DNA of 64,000 bases from Boswellia sacra (GCA_013180625.2 SNVD02008006.1:186001-250000); one strand, 5' to 3'. Positions 24,807-36,469 are shown, counted from the stretch's first letter. A program made the numbers and translations. Notes: a model not told the origin generated them from the sequence alone.

Positions 24807-25181
24807 GAGACATTTGAGTTGGTATGCAGACTAAGTAATTTGGTTGAACTTTATGATAGTTTATGGTAGAAAAGAGTTGAACAGATTTTTTTTATTCAAT
24901 TTTACAGTAAAGTGAGAGGAGAGGGAAGAGACGAGAAGATTATAGAGGAGTAATGTTTATTGTTGTTGAGGAGAGATGAGAGAGGAGTTGAGTAATAATG
25001 AGAGAGGAAAGAGAAAAAATATAATAATGATATATGAAAGAGAAAAGAAATTGGAAAAAGGAAATAAAAAGATTCTTAATAAATACAATTTGGTTGACAT
25101 GTCCTCCAATTTGAACCAATAATATTCATTGATCCAATGATGGGTATATGGTGTAAAAAAGAGTGTAATTTTAGGGATTGC
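24807..25181 (-). repeat. Right terminal inverted repeat of the FAR1-type MULE
   Basis: Reverse complement of the left repeat with scattered mismatches and small indels; it ends AGGGATTGC at 25181. It keeps the ATGTCTC at its inner edge, but no ORF continues from it. Confidence 0.88.
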
Positions 25182-25694
25182 TAAACCTTCCCCTATATAT
25201 ATATTCTTTGATCAGGAAAAAAAATTGAGATAACTTTAAGATAGATGTATAGCATTATTCCTTAAAAATTTAAAATAATAATGATAATAACATAATATCT
25301 AAATAGACTCGTCTACGTTATGTTTTCTTCGTGTATTTACTACTATTTTTTTTCAATTTTTCTATATATAAGAAATTTTATGTTTTATATTACATCTTTA
25401 AATCAATCTTGTTTTCCTGGTAACTATGCCTAATTCATAACATGAATTCTTACATTCCTTTGAAATTTCTAAGCATTTATTTCGACAAGGAATGCTATCT
25501 TGTAAAGTTTATATAATAAATTATTTAATTTTCTTAAGAAACCTATCATTAACTTAAGAAATAATATAATACTACACATCTCAAATCTTATTTTAAGATT
25601 TTTATTTAATTTAAAATTTATTTTGATGTGATGTTAACTTGTTGATATAATAAATAATTTGATAATATGACAAATTATATTGTAATATATTATT
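25182..25694. other. AT-rich spacer, no gene seen
   Basis: Flanking sequence between the MULE end and the GTPase fragment; nothing recognised. Confidence 0.4.
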
Positions 25695-25905
25695 TGAGGG
25701 AAAAAGTGGATATATACAAATTTGATAAGGTCAAACATAAAGAAAATAGCTATTCCATCTTTAAAAGTAATGGAACATGATCTTGTGACTTGATGTCTCT
25801 TGCAACTCAGAAAATTTGTATCAACAACATGAATGTTAACAATTGAGGTCATTTATACTAGAAATTAAGAAGTCTAGAAATGTCTTATAAACATGACAAA
25901 TTGCT
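25695..25905 (-). pseudogene. Fragment of the septum-promoting GTPase gene
   Basis: Resembles 42185-42370 of the intact gene in the same orientation: it covers most of exon 3 (minus-strand frame shows a degraded AIFFMFDLIKF where the intact copy has AILFMFDLTSR) and runs on into the adjoining intron (AACAACATGAATGT, CATAAACATGAC). Shared intron sequence means a DNA-level duplication, not a retrocopy. Exons 1, 2 and 4-6 are absent, so it cannot encode a protein. Confidence 0.7.
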
Positions 25906-26466
25906 TATCATTTGTCACCGTTTGTCACAGGGGCAGAAATTTTTTCATGTATCTTAACTAGTTGGTCTTTTTATTTGCGTTCTGTTTGAAATGTTGAGAA
26001 CTTAGATTTGGATATCTAGTTAAAGTTGAGAGACAAAAATATTTATGCACTTGAAAAAAAACTCAACGTACCAACACCTTATATATAAACCACAAGATTT
26101 ATAATTGACAACAATTTGGCATATTAAATTATATATTTTGATTCATGGCAAGATTAAGTAGGGATATTGGTAGGAATATAATTTTCAGACATTGTAAGGG
26201 AATAATGTTAACTATTAATTTTCTATGTATTTTTTTCGTCTAAAGTTAATTATATGTTGGTATAATTCAAGTTTCCTCATTAAAACCAAACCTGAATTTG
26301 GTGAGGGTTAGACATTTGCCATTTTTCTTGGATAATATGAATTTAGTTACAAGAAAAACAATGATTCGTTGATCCTCTGAAACCTTTGAACTCAACATTA
26401 ATAAGAATCATGGCCCGTCTGATTGGGCCACTGAAATCTGAATCCATTCATATTTAAGAGACTAAA
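25906..26466. other. AT-rich spacer, no gene seen
   Basis: No gene. AATTGACAACAATTTGGCA (26103-26121) also occurs at 37204-37222, so some of this may share the origin of the repeats near the GTPase gene. Confidence 0.4.
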
Positions 26467-26474
26467 AAATTTTT
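26467..26474. other. Left target site duplication of the Kaonashi-type MULE
   Basis: AAATTTTT, repeated at 34717-34724 right after the other end. MULEs usually duplicate 9 bp; the ninth base differs (G left, A right). Confidence 0.75.
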
Positions 26475-26475
26475 G

Positions 26476-26612
26476 GGAAAAATTGAAAAAATGGACATAA
26501 TTAGGGACCCTTAGTGAAATTTGGACACATCCTGAAAAATTTTCATGCCATAGACACTTTCTTGACAAAAAGATTAAAATACCCTTACCCTTATGTAATT
26601 GAATTTAGGGGA
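26476..26612 (+). repeat. Left terminal inverted repeat of the Kaonashi-type MULE
   Basis: Core AATTGAAAAAATGGACA, then CCCTTAGTGAAATTTGGACA and CATAGACACTTTCTTGACAA, are found inverted at 34582-34716 with few mismatches. Confidence 0.88.
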
Positions 26613-26639
26613 AAAAACAAAAAGAAGTAAACGAAACAA

Positions 26640-29600
26640 AGAAACCAGTCACTCCTTCATACATATCACTATCCGAAACAATCTTCAAAAGCTGAAGCTG
26701 AGCAACAAGGTAAGAAAAACTTTAGTTAATCTCTCTCTAAATGGCATGAAATTCAGTAGGTTGTAATGTTTTCGTTATTTATTGTTTCGGTAACTGTCAA
26801 CTGCATTATGTAGTTGAAAATAGGGATATGTATGTAAACTAAGGTTAGAGATAGTGCGGTCTTTGTCAACATTTGCTAGAAATTGGCAATCGTTGTGAGA
26901 AAATCTGGTATCGCAGTTGACAAGGAAGAAGACAAGATTTGTCGAGATACATAGAGTGTCGAAGGGTTGTGTCGGATTGATTCTCGATATGTCGGATGGT
27001 CATGTCGAGTGTCTAGGGGTTGTGTCAAGTCTAGGATCGAGTGTCGTGTTAGTGCGTCGAGTGAAAACTTTACGCATACTTACTATATACAATGGTTCTT
27101 AGACTATGTAAGAGAATGGTGATTATTTATACATAGGTGGGAGGGCGAAGCCATTGACAATTCGTAGGTCTGGTATCTATAATGAGTTGGTTGACTGTAT
27201 TAGTATTGAAATGGATTGGGATCCTCGTAGGCATGACATAAGTTTAGAGGTTCAATTTGTTTTTAAGGGTCTTCCGCCAATGCTGACTTCTATTGAAATT
27301 GACAACGATGTTTGTTTCTTTATACAATATTGTTTGGAGGCCCAACAGTCATATACACCATTAATTATCAAAGTTGAACATAGGGAGAAGCGAAGATAGA
27401 GGTCAAGATCCGATGCAGTACTTAGGAGAAAAAGATCTTCTAATCCCTTTCGTTCAGCAAGTGGAAGCAACCAATTAAGTGAGTCCACTCCTGTTTGTGC
27501 ACAACTACAATTGAATAATGACGTTGGCATTAAGTTCAAGCAGTATTCAGGGCATGCAGAACATGAGTCAGTTGGGATCTTAGTTGAAAATGAAGAACGG
27601 GTGCCCCCGTCGATGCCATCAAGATTGGTACGTCATCTTGATAGCATTAGAGAGTTTGAGAGTTTAGGTAATATTGATGTTAGTAATGCTAGTGATGATG
27701 TTAATGATGATGATGGTGGTAATGAAGGTTACGAAGATAATGATGATGGTAGTGAAGATGTTAGTGAGCTTGATGATGACAATGATGATTGCACTATTCG
27801 TAATGAGAATGATGTTAAGGGTTTGGATGATTTTATTGTTGATGGCCAAGATATAGAAGATTCACATTTTGATAATGATGAACAGACAGAGATCTTGAAT
27901 GATGTGAATCAGGATGTGTCATTTACAGTTCCTTCTCCAATTCACTCTGCACCTACTCCTCTACTATACGGACATCAGCAAGATCCAATGTCTTGTAGAC
28001 ATGAAGAAACTAATTTGGGCTCTGAGAATGACAATCGTCGGGCTAACACATTTAGGTGGATGCCGCCTATTGTGCATTCATCATCCATAGATGGCGATGA
28101 TGCTTCATCGTTTGTAGTTGACGAGATTGAGGTTGGGGTTGGGCAGATGTTTAACAGCAAAACGGAGCTTCGTGAGAAGTTATCGAATTTGGCACGAAGA
28201 CGGAACTTTCAATTCAAGGTGAGGAACTCCAATGCAACAAGGTTTGAGATTATCTGCCGTGCTGAATCTTGTAAATGGCGTTTACGTGCCATAAAAGTAG
28301 CCGATTCACATTTCTTCCAAGTGAAAAAGTATAAGAACCATCACACCTGCTCCAGAGCCAGACTTCACCCAAATCACAAATAGGCAACTGTACATGCCAT
28401 TGGCAAACATATTATGAGCAAATTCGTTGAGGCATCGAGAATATATCATCCAAAGGATATTATGTCTGATGTTCAGGAGTCATTGGGTGTTAATATCACA
28501 TACAATAAGGCATAAAGGGCCAAGGAGGAAACTTTGCAAGAGCTTCACTGATCGCACGAGGAATCATTCACACTACTCCCCCAGTACATATACATGATTA
28601 AGAATGCAAACCTGGGGACCAAAACTTCTTTAGAAACTGATGATAACAACCATTTTAGATACTTTTTCATGAGCATGGGGGTCTCTATTACTGGATTTGC
28701 ATCATCAATTAAGCAGTTATCGCAATTGATGGTTCTTTTTTGAAAGGGAAATATAGAAGTACAATGTTTTTGGCATCCTGTATGGATGGAAATAAACAAA
28801 TATACCCCTTGGCATTTGGAGTTGGGCATTCTAAAAATGATGACTCGTGGAACTGGTTCATGAAACAGTTGCGTGATCATGTTATACAAAATGTTCGAGA
28901 TCTTGTTGTCATTTCTGACCGTCATCATAGCATTGAACGAGTTATTATAGCAGTTTTCCCTTATGCACTGCATGGATTGTGCACTCATCATCTGAAGGGT
29001 AACTTGAAGGCAACTTTCAAGGATAAGACATTGTTGGAGATATACTACCGAGCTGCAAGGACATATCACTGTGCTGATTTCAACTATCATATGTGACAAA
29101 CTGAATCGTATATGCCAGCAGCTGCAACTTATCTTCGAGAGATTGGAGTTGAGAAATGGGTACATTCATAGTTTAATGGTTGATGGTATAATATCATGAC
29201 AATAAATATAGCTGAGTCGATGAACAACTACTTGCGACACCATCAATTCCTCCCGGTGACATTGTTAGCAGATTATTACCGGGCCAACTTGTAGCAATGG
29301 TTCTATGAGTGTCGACAGTTATTTGCTAACTCGGAATTACATCCTCGTCATGGGCTAACAAGTTGATGGAGGAGCGTTTAAAGGAGGGAGAACATATGAG
29401 GGTTAGTGGTATCTCTCTTACTATGTATGAGGTTAAAGGCAACAACCGTGTTAGCATCGTTGACATGCACACTCGTACATGCACGTGCCGGGTGTTTGTT
29501 CTTAACCAGCTTTCGTGTGCACATGTATTAGCTATTTACAAACGTATGAATCTACTAACATGCCATGATTATTGTGCCCATTGGTATACGATGAAACATT

Positions 29601-29844
29601 ACTACATGCATATGCTCTGCCAGTTGTTCCTGTTGGAGTTAGTGAGGATTGGGTGGTTTCTGAGGAGGTTCGCAGCAGAGTGGTTCTACCGCCGGTCATA
29701 AGGATACCAATCGATCGTCCTCGGAGGAATCAAATCTCTTCCGTCGATGAGTCTAGCTCATCTCAAAATTGCGGGCGATGTGGAAGTTCCGGGCATAATC
29801 GTCAAACTTGCCGAAACCCAGTTCTACTTCATGATAGGGGATGA
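26640..29844 (+). pseudogene. mudrA-like MULE transposase
   Basis: Role: binds the terminal repeats and cuts them with a DDE site. A likely non-coding first exon ends at a GT donor at 26710; the acceptor is at 27134-27135. Coding then runs in one frame: an N-terminal MuDR-type region (27142-27396), an Asp/Asn-rich acidic stretch encoded by GATGAT-type simple sequence (27670-27810), and the MuDR DNA-binding domain GQMFNSKTELREKL ... CKWRLRAIK ... HHTCS (28140-28360). The catalytic core has AIDGSFLKGKY (28720), DSWNWFMKQLRDH (28843), ISDRHHSIERV (28912) and IAESMNNYLR (29208). A SWIM finger CTCRVFVLNQLSCAH (29479-29523) and zinc knuckle CGRCGSSGHNRQTC (29770-29811) follow, ending at 29844. Stops at 27397, 28381, about 28513 and 28550, frameshifts near 28710 and 29360, and stops between 29094 and 29360 inactivate it. 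Confidence 0.88.
26917..27065 (+). repeat. Left cluster of GTCGAGTGTC-type motifs
   Basis: Repeated TGTCGAGTGTC, TGTCGGAT, GAGTGTCG and GTGCGTCGAG words in an otherwise AT-rich 5' region (the transposase 5' intron). The same words fill the other end of the element (33900-34240). Confidence 0.75.
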
Positions 29845-30174
29845 TGTCTACCAAATGCAGGCAAGGAGTTATTTTGTCTATGTAATATTATTTGTTTGCC
29901 TAAAGCGACGTAGTATATTTATTTTATTCCAATTTGTGGCTTGTTCAAATTAATAACTTTCATATATGTGATTTTGTTATTGTATAAAACATTCATGTAT
30001 GAAACATTTATTTATGTGCTTCGTCAATGTATGTAACATCAATGTATTAAACACAAATTTATGTGCTTTTTCATTAATGTATTTATAAGTTTTTGTACCA
30101 CTATACATGAAAAAGATGTGCGACTATACAAAAAAATGTCACTATACAATAATATGTACATATCCACAAACTAT
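29845..30174. other. Space between the two convergent MULE genes
   Basis: AT-rich, no ORF. Short related units (TATGTAACATC, TATGAAACATT, ACTATACA) recur between 29990 and 30160. Likely shared 3' untranslated sequence. Confidence 0.45.
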
Positions 30175-33100
30175 CTACCCAAAAAAATGTGTAACTATGC
30201 ATAATATATACATGACACGAAATGATGGTACATTCGTGCTGGGTTGTTGCTCAACCTCTACTGAATCAATGTCAGCATGCACAATAGTGGTCGGGAGATC
30301 CACTGACACAATATCAGGAGTCCCGGTGGTGGCTGAAACATTGGCAGCCACAACATCTGCAGGCGCTGTGAAGGCCCCAACCTCTACAGGTGCTATGACG
30401 ATTGTGGCGGCCTCCTCTGCCTGTGGATGATCGCGATTAACCCAAAGCTGTACCGCCATTCTCTCCCGCTAGCATTCGTTCATGAACGCCTTAATGGTTG
30501 TTAGTGGAATAACCCCTGCTAAGAACTCGATGTACTTCAAACAGTACACGCCGCATGCTTCTTCCTTAACCTCCTGTTGTGGCACCTCAGTCTCATCCTC
30601 GATGCGCACAATGTTGTATAGGGTTACGAGGTAGTCAGGACGACCGTAAACATCCATTGACACCATACGGGGTATCAGCTCAGCCAGGCATCGAACTATC
30701 TCTCTAATTGTGTCTATGAAACTATGCCCAACACATGAGTCATATGACAACATGTTGGCGATTGAAATCCACCTCGACTGCCACCCAATGATCGCCGCCA
30801 ATGTTAACAAGGACATAGAGCTAAAAAAGAAATTGACACCATGGAAATCGATCACAACATTTCAAATAAGAGGACACATACTAACTCTTTCAATATAAAT
30901 GTACTCACCTTATCCACATCAACCCATGGTCTTCCAACGAGGGGCATCTCTCCCAAGACAAACTGGACCATATCAGCCTCGTTAACCCAATTAATGTCGT
31001 CCAGTCTGTCCGAACTACTGTTCCCACAACGACTTCACTTTCAACTGCAATTTCATGAGTTCGCTTAAGGCATTGAAGGAATCAAAAATTAACTACAAAT
31101 TCAGATGTTTATAAAATACGTACCCAGAATGTGGTGTCCAGGAAAGCAGACCTCTAGACCCCAGGTGCGGCCATAGCGCGAGCTCTGCAGCGTAGCATCC
31201 ACAAGTAGCTATCATATGCTAAATACAGTAATAGTTATCAATAATAATTTGAAATGTATATTGCAATATTAGAGGAGATGAGAAGGACTTAAACTACCTC
31301 AGATGTAAGGCAGTTTGATGGCCTCAGCAGTATCTTGAAGAACGCATGATCAGCGGTGCAGACGCCCAAATCAATATCACTCGCGACATCTTCCAGCCAT
31401 GCATCAAAGGCAATGACATCAGCAGTTGGTAAGGGTGCACGTGGGTCAAATAATGGATGGGGGGGGCTACTGATCTAGTCTCTTTGCTAGCTGAATAACC
31501 GGGCCTCTAACTATACATTTTGATCGTCTGGGGTTTTATCCTGTGGCTCAAACCTCGCCCTCTTCCTACATGATGGACTGATAAAAGGGCTCCGCTTATG
31601 CTTTGCCGGAAGTAGCCAGCGACCTTGACACGAAACAAAGCTCGTGGGAGGAGCATTAGTGGCACGAACACTCGTTTCCACAGGTTTTGGTTCTATTGGC
31701 TGCTCGCCTTCACCGTCATCTCCCGAACCTCCATTCGAATCCTGTATTAAAGCAAACCTTAACGTCAGGTTAAGCGTGGAAATAACAAAACCTGATTTGT
31801 AACTTTTGTAACGTACCGTGTTAGCATATCCGAAGTGGCCACCCCAGTAGCATAACAGCCTTATGCAGAAGAACTATCTCCTCCTACATTTGCTTGTTCT
31901 TTGCCCGTAACAATGCAAGCTCACGCAGAACTGTGCTCTAGAACTCATGATGGACCGGCTGTGCCTGTTTGTCACTATTAACGATCAACTTCATAAACCA
32001 ACAGAGCAGCAAATGTAAACGGATAAGAATACAAATGAAAATTCTTATTACATACCTTTGAGCTTGGAGGGACATCATGTACAGGAGGGAAAATGTCATG
32101 GTAGGTGGTCGCAGGACCCGACGGAGGAATCAAATCGCCTACAAGTTTATAGCTGTCAAATGTCTCTGGTGTAGGACTAATGGGGGTACTGATTGTGTCC
32201 ATGTCTGCCCCTACGTCAGGCCTATCGATAGGACCATGTCTAGCGGCATGAGTTCTGGATGGATCCTCATGACCGTGACTCTCGTATGCTGGACGTGTAG
32301 GACAAACGGGGGAAGAAGGCGATAGAGAGCGCATACGAACATCACCTGTTGGACTAGATGTGTCTCTGCCAGGCCCCACATCAGGTCTAATAGGGGAACT
32401 CTGACCGGTAGGAGATGGACTCTGACTAGCAGGAGGTGAAGCTGATGGATCCTCTGAAGGAAGTGCATCAATCCTCTCATCGGGCAATAATGGAGCATCC
32501 ACAGATGTCGCCTATGCTACATGTGCACCTCTTCGGATGCCAACTACTTCAGCGAGCCTAGTATACCAATATGTCCGCTGCTCCACCTCAGATGGCTCCA
32601 AAACGACGAGTGGACGAGCCTGCGTCAACAAATAATTCATCAAATTAAACAGTGATTCGTTGTGACCTTATGAAGAAGAAAAGTTCATAAGACATGGGAA
32701 CCTTACATACCTGTCTCCTAACCAGCAAGACATCACATTTGACGATGTCCTCCGATGGGGTCTTCTTTGTCTCCGACCTCAACAAGCGTGGTATCCTCCC
32801 CTCTAGGTCCTTGCCCACTCGCCCATATGTCGCGCCAATGTATGGCACGGCCTCGTACAACTCAACCTGAATAACATAAGGGTTATTTAGTGACACTATG
32901 TATTTAAATTTGTACGTCAAAGCAAATAATAAACACGTCAACACACTTGTTTTGCAGTATGTACCTCAATAGCGTAAGGGCACCCTTCTAAGTTATATTT
33001 CTCTACCTGCTTCGTCTTGGCTTAGGCTTAGGCTTGCTTCTTATATTGTTCTAACCTCCCATCCAAAGCGTTTTTCATTCCTTTAAGTGTCTTATCAAAA

Positions 33101-34480
33101 GACACTGAACCCCATGGATAATTGTTAAAATTATCTAGTGTGTTGACGAAATTCAACCACACATGGGAGACAAGTCGACGTCGATCCTGTGCCATGAAAA
33201 AACACTACAGCACGTAGTAAAAGGCCAGCTTCACAACTTCCTTGTCTGGCATACAAGACACATTCAATTTCTAAAGTCTCCTATAGAATTCCTTGAGCTC
33301 CATGTCCTCGTCCTCGAAGTACGTATCCAACAAGGGACACAGATTCAACACAGTCAGTATTGGTGGCACCGTGGAAGCAAATCTCAATCTAGTAACCAAA
33401 CCAAACTCGTGGACAGAAAAACGAATCAATCTTCCTGCAAAGAAGGAAAAAAAAAACATAAGATGCTAATAATGTAACAAAAAAATAACTACAAATACCA
33501 TAAATAACTATATTGTAGTTCAAAATCATATTTTTACCTTCAATAAGAAACCACATCTCTTCATCGTATCTCGCTGTATTAATGTCTCATAGAAGCACAT
33601 TGTGCACCAACTGAGATGGAAATGACAGCTCTCGAATGTCTAGGATAAACCCAAAACATGTATACGAAACATGTCCTTTTGCCTCGCACTCAAGTTCGCG
33701 CGAATCCATTCAATACAGTTTAGACCTGCCAAGTTTGTGATCATCGCATGGTAGTGCTCAACAAACGATGTCTTCAAGGTGAAGGACAGTCCAAAATCAT
33801 TTGTCATTTGCTTCAACCTGCACATACAAGGCTGTTACAGTTAAAAATGATGCAAAAAGGCAAAAAAAAAAAAACAAAGCTAAAACAAGCAACCTATCAA
33901 AACGCTCGACAAAACACGACAAAACTCGACTCACTCGATAGATCTCAACAACATAAACCGACAACACTCCTATTGGATACCTCCAACCGAATATATGACT
34001 TTGTCGGATGTCAGATTATTCGAGTGTCAACACTCGACACAAGCTTTCATCTGACATGTCGAGTGTTGAATACATGGTTCGAGACATCGATATGTCGGTT
34101 TTCACCAAACCGACATCGATGTCTTCAGAAATACACTGATATCGAGTATCGATTGTGCATCCAACACAACTCGACATATAAGTGTCGAGTGTCGAGCTTT
34201 GTCGGATGTGCAACCGACACTCCTCATCGTCTACCTCGCGACGAAACCCATCGGTTTCCACAGTTTTCGTACATATCAAACCACAAAAATCACCTAATAA
34301 CACTAGATTTATCCCTAAAAATACATAATAAGCACAAATCCGACAGAAACTCAAATCCCTAATTTAGATTCCCTAAAAACTAAATCAAATCTAACGAAAC
34401 AGAAAACAATCAAATAAATCATTAAAACTATGAAAAAACCGATGAATAAACGTACCTCAGTGTCGAGTCTTGCTTCTCTC
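30175..34480 (-). pseudogene. ULP1-type protease with DUF1985 region carried by the MULE
   Basis: Role in the family: predicted SUMO-type cysteine protease of MULE origin, function in transposition unknown. Minus strand, 5' to 3': DUF1985-like pieces (33825-33640, and 33459-33271 with RLIRFSVHEFGLVTRLRF), a middle segment with YEAVPYIGATYGRVG (about 32870-32820), a Ser/Pro/Thr-rich linker (32502-31978), then the protease part: DDINWVNEADMVQF and LPLVGRPWVDVD-type sequence (31010-30910), RWISIANMLSYDSCVG (about 30775-30720) and the C-terminal CGVYCLKYIEFLAG (about 30557-30515), which carries the catalytic Cys. The residue before that Cys is Ala where Asp is usual, and the expected His-Trp pair is not seen. 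A TAG between 30480 and 30470 and other frame breaks disable it. Intron positions not resolved. Confidence 0.75.
33900..34240 (-). repeat. Right cluster of CGA-rich subterminal motifs
   Basis: Dense copies of CACTCGAC, its complement GTCGAGTG, TGTCGGATG, ATATGTCGG and CATCGAT words, several as inverted pairs (for example CGAGTGTCAACACTCG at 34020-34035). A smaller group lies at 34455-34560 (GTGTCGAGTC, AGTGTCGAGG). They are not explained by coding sequence. Confidence 0.8.
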
Positions 34481-34581
34481 TACGTCGTCTTGCTTCTATA
34501 CTCAAACGATACTCGTGTCAGTTTGCATTTCGAGCAGTGTCGAGGGGTTTCGAGTTTATATGTTTGAAGAGGAAAATAAGG

Positions 34582-34716
34582 CTTTGGAAAAAAAATTGAA
34601 TACATAAGGGTATTTTAGTCTTTTTGTCAAGAAAGTGTCTATGACATAAAAATTTTTCAAGATGTGTCCAAATTTCACTAAGGGCCCCTAATTTTGTCCA
34701 TTTTTTCAATTTTATC
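34582..34716 (-). repeat. Right terminal inverted repeat of the Kaonashi-type MULE
   Basis: Inverted match to 26476-26612, ending TTTATC before the target duplication. Confidence 0.88.
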
Positions 34717-34724
34717 AAATTTTT

Positions 34725-36140
34725 ATAGGTTTATTTTTATATCTAATCACTTATTTTTAGATGAAATTATCTGAAAATAAAAAGTAAAATTTATCACTTT
34801 TTTCTCTCAAATATCTGAAAATTTTAAAATATCTAAATTGTCCTCTTGTGATAATTTTTATTCTATAAATACCCTTTATATTCAATTAATAAAAGTTATA
34901 TAATTAATTTAAAATATTTCATATTAAAAATAAAAATATATTAATATTAAATATTTTATTTTTTACTCAAATTTTGGAAACTGGACAACCGTCGACATTC
35001 ATCATCACTGTTAGCCGGCCACCGCCAACTGTCACCAAAATCACGCGTCCGGCGACACCACTAGTACCATCATGACCGCCTCGGCTCGCTCTACATAGCT
35101 ATCAGATTTTTGTTGCAGGAAACATCATCGTTTGTCTGTTAAAGGCCAAAAAAATTCGGATGCCGAATGTTTGCAGGCATTTTATGACGAAACACCACTA
35201 TTTTAGCAAGAATCATTTCAATAACGTTGTAGATCGGTCAAATCCGATAATGATGGTGTAATCGGTGCATGAAATGTGCTACATCGTCGTCGGCAGACGG
35301 TGAAAGGCGGCTCTGGCAATCCAATTTTCAAAATTTTTTTATTTTTGTTTCAAATAAAATATTTAAAAAATATAATATTATTTACTGCATTTGAAATTCA
35401 AATTTTAATTTAAAAATTAAATTATGTATGTATATGATATAAAATATATAAAAAGAATCAATATAATTTATTTAATAAATATGCATTTGAATTTTTAAAA
35501 TTTGACTTGTTTTCCATGCATTGGTTAATAAAATTAAAATAATTAAAAATGTAATGTAATAAATTAATTAAGAAATAATTAAAGTACATAATTATTGATA
35601 ATCTTGACTTATATCAAACAAAATATAAATATATTGGTTTTTATAATAAATAAGCTTATTAATTTATTACTATATTAATATTAAATTTAATTTTGTAAAC
35701 TATTTATTTTACACATATTTAAAGCCATATATTTTAATTTCTCTAACAAAAATAAATATTTTATTTTTAAAAGATTGTAATAAATATAACATTAGTTATT
35801 TGAATGAAAAAAGAATTTTGATTTAATTTTAAGAACTTGTACAAATATAATATAAATATTTTTTATTTTTTATTTTTTATTACAAGGGTAAAAATGTCAT
35901 ATTAAAAATAAGATGTTCCCTTATCACTTTTTTTAAGGGATGAAATATAATTTTAAGTTGTTTGAATTTAGTTCTAAAAAGTGTTTAAATTTGTAAAAAA
36001 TGTTAAGTAACAAAAAAAGACATCACCTTAGTTTGATGCACCTTAAACTACTAACTGCATGATCTAGAATTCTTGAGAGTTAAATTAATATGGAGGCCCA
36101 TAGCTCTTAACCCACAAACCAAAACGAAAACTACTATTGT
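34725..36140. other. AT-rich spacer with a GC-rich island
   Basis: No gene seen. 34978-35330 is clearly richer in GC than both sides and holds repeated CCGGC/GTCGGC words (CCGGCCACCGCCAACTGTCACC). It looks like part of a non-autonomous element or an old coding relic, but no terminal repeats or protein match were found. Both flanks are runs of A/T words. Confidence 0.4.
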
Positions 36141-36469
36141 TAGTGTTAACCGTATAATACCAACCAGATTTTATTACCAAAACCATCTCCTTCGAAAGCA
36201 ACAAACAGAGACTTTTTTGTTTTGTGTAAAACACAATCTATATAATAAAAATATTTACATGGAAAAGCCTGGCACGGCCATTCCATGGTTAGAGTCTCTA
36301 GAACAGGACAACTCTTAAGCATGAACTTGATCGTCATCATTCCAAAGAATTCATTAAGGTACATTGCAGTCTTCAAAATGAGATGTCCTTGGCAACTTCT
36401 AACCAATAATGACAAAGCAACATAATACAAATGTAAGAATCGGGTCTGAGTTTTCAATATTTAAGTCTT

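Larger units (their letters stand above)
10126..25181 (+). mobile_element. Long-TIR Mutator-like element encoding a FAR1-type transposase
   Basis: Seen: the segment 10126-10531 reappears as its reverse complement at 24807-25181, and a FAR1-type transposase gene starts at the inner edge of the left repeat. Without the nested Sirevirus (13134-23269) the element would be about 5 kb, a normal autonomous MULE size. Flanks read CTTATTCTTG (left) and CTAAACCTTC (right), at best a decayed 9-10 bp target duplication. FAR1/FHY3-type proteins and MULE transposases are one family; the terminal repeats argue for a transposon copy and against a domesticated host regulator. Confidence 0.82.
26475..34716 (+). 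mobile_element. Kaonashi-type MULE with mudrA transposase and ULP1 protease genes
   Basis: Seen: about 135-bp terminal inverted repeats (26476-26612 and 34582-34716), a flanking AAATTTTT on both sides (26467-26474 and 34717-34724; 8 of 9 bases if extended), a mudrA-like gene on plus and a DUF1985/ULP1-type gene on minus, convergent near 29.9-30.2 kb. MULEs that carry a ULP1-like protease are known in plants as Kaonashi/KI-MULEs. Both genes hold several stops, so this copy is not autonomous. Confidence 0.88.

Noticed and set aside
27664..27856. Open frames of about 60 residues on both strands in the GAT-repeat stretch
   Set aside because: They are other-frame readings of the Asp/Asn-rich simple sequence in the transposase gene.
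30107..30430. Plus-strand ORF of 107 residues
   Set aside because: Antisense to the C-terminus of the ULP1-type gene.
32077..32325. Plus-strand ORF opposite the Pro/Ser-rich linker
   Set aside because: Shadow of the minus-strand frame, which fits the protease gene order.
34725..36000. Terminal inverted repeats around the GC-rich island
   Set aside because: Shared words such as TATCACTTTTTT are in direct, not inverted, orientation and are low complexity.
36146..36457. Intact F-box gene
   Set aside because: Only LRR/FBD-like fragments without an F-box or continuous frame.
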